Below, piece by piece: positions 22,303 through 23,677 of a stretch of 23,677 nt of DNA. Each line of letters opens with the position of its first letter. Position 1 is the stretch's first letter. The stretch comes from a virus. Under the pieces are notes generated by a model that saw only the letters and a list, made by a program, of their open reading frames with translations, did not search any database and had not been told where the DNA came from. The stretch spans positions 1-23,677 of the IMG/VR virus record IMGVR_UViG_3300000547_000007, one strand, 5' to 3'. A program made the translations under genes and the position numbers.

Positions 22303-22482
22303 TTAATCCTCAAAATCTAAGAAGAACTCGTATTCACAATTCAAGCATCTATGTTGTTGCTTATCTCCTGATATTTCTTCAAATTCTGTTCTACTGCCAC
22401 ATTTGGTACAAGTTGTTGGTTGGGAATTATCTATATTTATATAAGTATCTAATTCGTGAATTGATTTTATCTCTAATTTCAT
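22303..22482 (-). CDS. Zinc-ribbon microprotein, 59 aa
   Basis: The protein contains two CxxC knuckles, TTCTKCGSR and HRCLNCEYEF, separated by 17 residues, which is a zinc-ribbon arrangement. The N-terminus is MKLEIKSIHELDTYINIDNS, and the end is acidic (FFLDFED). Small zinc ribbons of this kind often bind nucleic acids or RNA polymerase; its role is unknown. The sequence before the start (CTTTTTTATTATG) closely matches the leaders of the two cassette genes to its right, and it starts 53 nt after a G|TT core, so it may be the remains of a further cassette that has lost its own recombination site. No complementary sequence was found after its stop. Confidence 0.7.
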   Translation of the reverse strand: MKLEIKSIHELDTYINIDNSQPTTCTKCGSRTEFEEISGDKQQHRCLNCEYEFFLDFED

Positions 22483-22528
22483 AATAAAAAAGTTTTGGAG
22501 TGAAATATGTTTCGAGCATTGAAACGCT

Positions 22529-22591
22529 CGACAACAGTCGCTAAAAGCTACTCGTACCTCGCTGCATTTAGCTTTGTGTTGTGTGTAATAC
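22529..22591 (-). other. attC-like recombination site 3
   Basis: In minus-strand order: GTATTACACACAAC (22591-22578, R''-like, overlapping the stop codon of the 137-aa gene), GCTAAATGC (22572-22564), a 15-nt loop, GCTTTTAGC (22548-22540), GACT, then the core G|TTGTCG with the cut expected between 22535 and 22534. The first element is complementary (13 of 14, the other a G-T pair) to the start of its own cassette at 23041-23028, as expected when an integron cassette is linearised. Confidence 0.65.
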
Positions 22592-23004
22592 TACTCTGTA
22601 CCTAACCTTTTAAGTTTCTGTACTAAATGTAAAGCAAGGGTCATGTACTCTTTAACTTGCTCTTCTGTTGGTAAATCATAATCGTAACTACTAATCGCTT
22701 GAAGAGTATCGCAACCAATACAGCTTCCATAGTAAGTATCTGTCATTACATAATCTTCAACGCTTGGTTGGTAAGTGTCAGTAGGTATAATGAATATCTG
22801 TGTGCCTTGGTAATTACCATCATCAATTACAGTCATTTTATCCAAAGCCCATCCGCTATAAGTGGTTGCTTCGGGTATGCACAATTCAAATATCTTTTTC
22901 ACAATAGTTTCATAACTATCGTATTCGTCTTGTTTTGTCGTTTTGAAATACTCTTCAAGCTTATGCTTGTTTTCTTCCCATTGCTTTACTAATTCTGTTA
23001 TCAT
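22591..23004 (-). CDS. Conserved phage-type hypothetical protein in a cassette, 137 aa
   Basis: The start at 23004 is chosen because the upstream in-frame ATG (23043) would lie in the recombination site. The protein has a helical N-terminus (WEENKHKLEEYFKTTKQDEY), a middle block with ITVIDD-like strands, and the distinctive GTQIFIIPTDTYQPSVEDYV and TYYGSCIGCDTLQAI segments, then a C-terminal helix (EEQVKEYMTLALHLVQKLKR). This set of blocks recurs in uncharacterised phage proteins. The GSCIGCDTL pair of Cys might bind metal. It is the only gene of a 506-bp unit flanked by complementary GTTGTGTGTA-type sequences, so it may be a mobile cassette gene. Confidence 0.75.
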   Translation of the reverse strand: MITELVKQWEENKHKLEEYFKTTKQDEYDSYETIVKKIFELCIPEATTYSGWALDKMTVIDDGNYQGTQIFIIPTDTYQPSVEDYVMTDTYYGSCIGCDTLQAISSYDYDLPTEEQVKEYMTLALHLVQKLKRLGTE

Positions 23005-23034
23005 AATAAAATTTCGTTTATAAACCCGTACTAC

Positions 23035-23176
23035 ACACAACAATGCGTATAAGTAATAGCGGGTTTTGTGTTAATATTTAAGCCCAATTCTTTTTTCAAT
23101 CTTTGTAGTCAAACGAAAAGTAGTTGCTTCTAATCCGCTACTACTCATACGCTCGACCGTTGTAAAACATAGGCGG
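23035..23176 (-). other. attC-like recombination site 2
   Basis: In minus-strand order: CCGCCTA and TTTTACAAC (23176-23159), then GCGTATGAGTAGTAGCGG (23152-23135), a 72-nt loop, CCGCTATTACTTATACGC (23062-23045), ATT and core G|TTGTGT (cut 23041/23040). The 18-bp arms pair fully on the minus strand with two G-T wobbles, whereas the plus strand has two A-C mismatches. Strand bias in folding is a feature of attC sites, which recombine as one folded strand. Confidence 0.7.
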
Positions 23177-23258
23177 CTGTTCATCCGTACTTGAAGTCAC
23201 AATCTGTGACCACTATTTCTGAATGAACGCTATACCTCACCGCCTACGAATTTTACAA
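23041..23258 (-). other. Cassette-like unit without a convincing gene
   Basis: This 218-bp unit opens GTTGTAAAA and TAGGCGG and has the complementary CCGCCTA and TTTTACAAC at 23159-23176. Between them are two further nested inverted repeats: ATGAAC/GTTCAT (23223-23228 with 23179-23184) and GTCACA/TGTGAC (23196-23201 with 23205-23210), so the enclosed 100 nt can fold into a long multi-stem structure. The only frame (37 codons from a mid-unit ATG) runs through the recombination site and is not believable. It may encode a structured RNA or a promoter element, or be an empty cassette. Confidence 0.55.
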
Positions 23259-23384
23259 CAATAAATAAAGAAAATAAGCAAGTGGGAATCACGCCAACTT
23301 TCAACCACAGTTCGCAACCGTATGCACTCGGATATATTTGTCTGCTCATTCTCTTACTCTCTTTATTCGTTTCCGTTAGCCACC
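23253..23384 (-). other. attC-like recombination site 1
   Basis: In minus-strand order: GGTGGCTAAC (23384-23375, R''-like, overlapping the last two codons and stop of the 64-aa gene), AATAAAGAGAGTAAG (23367-23353), a 74-nt loop, CTTATTTTCTTTATT (23278-23264), TATT and core G|TTGTAA (cut 23259/23258). The 15-nt arms pair completely with two G-T wobbles. The R''-like element is the exact complement of the unit's own start, GTTAGCCACC at 23589-23580. Confidence 0.7.
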
Positions 23385-23570
23385 ATTTGAAAGACACACT
23401 TTGAATTTACCTCGTTTTGTGTCTGTCATAATAAATGTCATAACTTTTTCACTTGTTCCGTCCTTTTGTGAGATAAGTGTGTCAAATTGCTTATAGTTAC
23501 AATTCCCATCTATACAAAATGCTTCTTTCAAGAAGTTCTCTAAATCCTTTATTCTTTCTATGTCAGTCAT
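23376..23570 (-). CDS. Hypothetical protein in a cassette, 64 aa
   Basis: The start at 23570 (MTDIERIKDLENFLKEAFCI) is chosen over an upstream ATG at 23603 that lies in the recombination palindrome. A helical N-terminus is followed by DGNCNYKQFDTLISQKDGTS and strands VMTFIMTDTKRGKFKVCLSN. Three Cys are present without a clear metal pattern. No family is recognised. The stop codon lies within the recombination site, and the leader (GTTTTTATTATGA) is shared with the neighbouring cassette genes. Confidence 0.65.
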   Translation of the reverse strand: MTDIERIKDLENFLKEAFCIDGNCNYKQFDTLISQKDGTSEKVMTFIMTDTKRGKFKVCLSNGG

Positions 23571-23582
23571 AATAAAAACGGT

Positions 23583-23618
23583 GGCTAACAAAGTATATAG
23601 CACATAGCCTGTTAGCCA
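23583..23618 (-). other. attC-like recombination site 0 (short form)
   Basis: TGGCTAACA and TGTTAGCCA pair perfectly (9 bp; 23618-23610 with 23590-23582 on the minus strand) around 19 nt and end at a core G|TTAGCC (cut 23589/23588). It is shorter than usual attC sites and inner arms are weak. GCACAT (23635-23630) and ATGTGC (23605-23600) give an alternative, interleaved pairing. The palindrome overlaps the stop codon of the gene to its right. Confidence 0.5.
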
Positions 23619-23677
23619 TTTTTGAAACCATGTGCAGTTATTAAATTATTTTCTCTTTTGCTTGGGTTCTGTGATAG
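23612..23677 (-). CDS. C-terminal end of a further cassette gene (partial)
   Basis: From the window edge an open frame reads LSQNPSKRENNLITAHGFKN, then G and TAA at 23612-23614. The other two frames close within 14 codons. Like the 64-aa gene, it ends ...NG-stop inside a GGCTAAC element, which supports its being the last codons of another cassette gene. Nothing can be said about its function. Confidence 0.5.
   Translation of the reverse strand, partial: LSQNPSKRENNLITAHGFKNG

Larger units (their letters stand above)
22535..23589 (-). mobile_element. Integron-like gene-cassette array (three complete units)
   Basis: Units run 23588-23259 (64-aa gene), 23258-23041 (no clear gene) and 23040-22535 (137-aa gene), all read on the minus strand. 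Each starts TTR after a G and ends with an imperfect palindrome and another G. In each, the opening bases are complementary to bases at or after the gene's end: 10 bp; 9 bp plus 7 bp; 14 bp with one wobble. Inner arms pair over 15, 18 and 9 positions. Genes differ while the architecture is constant. No integrase is in the window, so it fits a cluster of attC sites lacking integrase (CALIN-like). The R' boxes only partly match GTTRRRY. Confidence 0.65.

Noticed and set aside
22505-22560. tRNA-like fold from the TCGAGC/GCTCGA and GTTTC/GAAAC pairings
   Set aside because: No acceptor stem, no consistent TpsiC or D-loop sequence and no anticodon arm; the pairings belong to the start of a cassette-like unit.
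23040-23187. A 37-codon frame on the minus strand inside the ORF-less cassette (starts MNSRLCFTTV)
   Set aside because: It runs through both R''- and L''-like arms and the loop of the recombination site, starts inside a hairpin and has no leader; best explained as a chance frame in a structured element.

Overview
The window looks like part of the genome of a tailed bacteriophage (or a related prophage) infecting a member of the Bacteroidota. The evidence is the gene content (large virion proteins, a VRR-NUC nuclease, DUF3310, a primase-helicase with a BT4734/VirE_N-type primase domain, a small SSB, a RecE-like nuclease and a Sak/DUF1071 annealing protein), the AT-rich DNA, the A-rich rather than GGAGG-type leaders before most starts, and many 1-, 4- and 11-26-nt gene overlaps. 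No tRNA, rRNA, CRISPR array, terminase, capsid or polymerase gene is visible.

Layout. (1) 1-8228, plus strand: the tail of one gene, a 538-aa virion-type protein and a giant 2184-aa virion-associated polyvalent protein. A short D[YF]N.FAS-type motif occurs at the C-terminus of the first and twice at the N-terminus of the third. (2) From 8225 all genes lie on the minus strand and converge on the late genes; the facing stop codons overlap in one CTAG. Reading in the direction of transcription (right to left), the replication/recombination block at 21.2-13.9 kb runs: unknown 130-aa protein, Sak-type annealing protein, RecE/Cas4-like nuclease, SSB, intergenic region, primase-SF3 helicase, small membrane protein, 79-aa protein, SF2/SNF2-like helicase, HTH-metallophosphoesterase. 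Next come small conserved phage proteins of unknown function (13.8-10.4 kb, including a lipoprotein), then HPxGIGDH protein, VRR-NUC, DUF3310 and a degenerate nuclease-like protein (10.3-8.2 kb). (3) 21.2-22.5 kb holds very small genes, four of them under 60 aa. (4) 22.5-23.68 kb differs: short genes alternate with attC-like imperfect palindromes.

Main observations. First, 22535-23589 has the architecture of an integron gene-cassette array. At four points a G|TT core follows a palindrome, and in three consecutive units the first 10-18 nt of the unit are complementary to the sequence at or after the gene's stop codon, which is what a linearised integron cassette predicts. One unit carries no convincing gene. 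No integrase is in the window, so this would be a CALIN-like array in a phage-type genome. Second, the heptamer ATGTTGA (or TCAACAT) and close variants cluster between the primase and SSB genes and inside SSB, with four copies spaced 10-11 bp apart and an AT-rich stretch alongside: a candidate replication origin or operator. Third, a 20-bp sequence precedes two neighbouring start codons at the same spacing, and the gene between the copies appears frameshifted.

Functional calls come from motif recognition by eye. The overlaps and repeats were read directly from the sequence.
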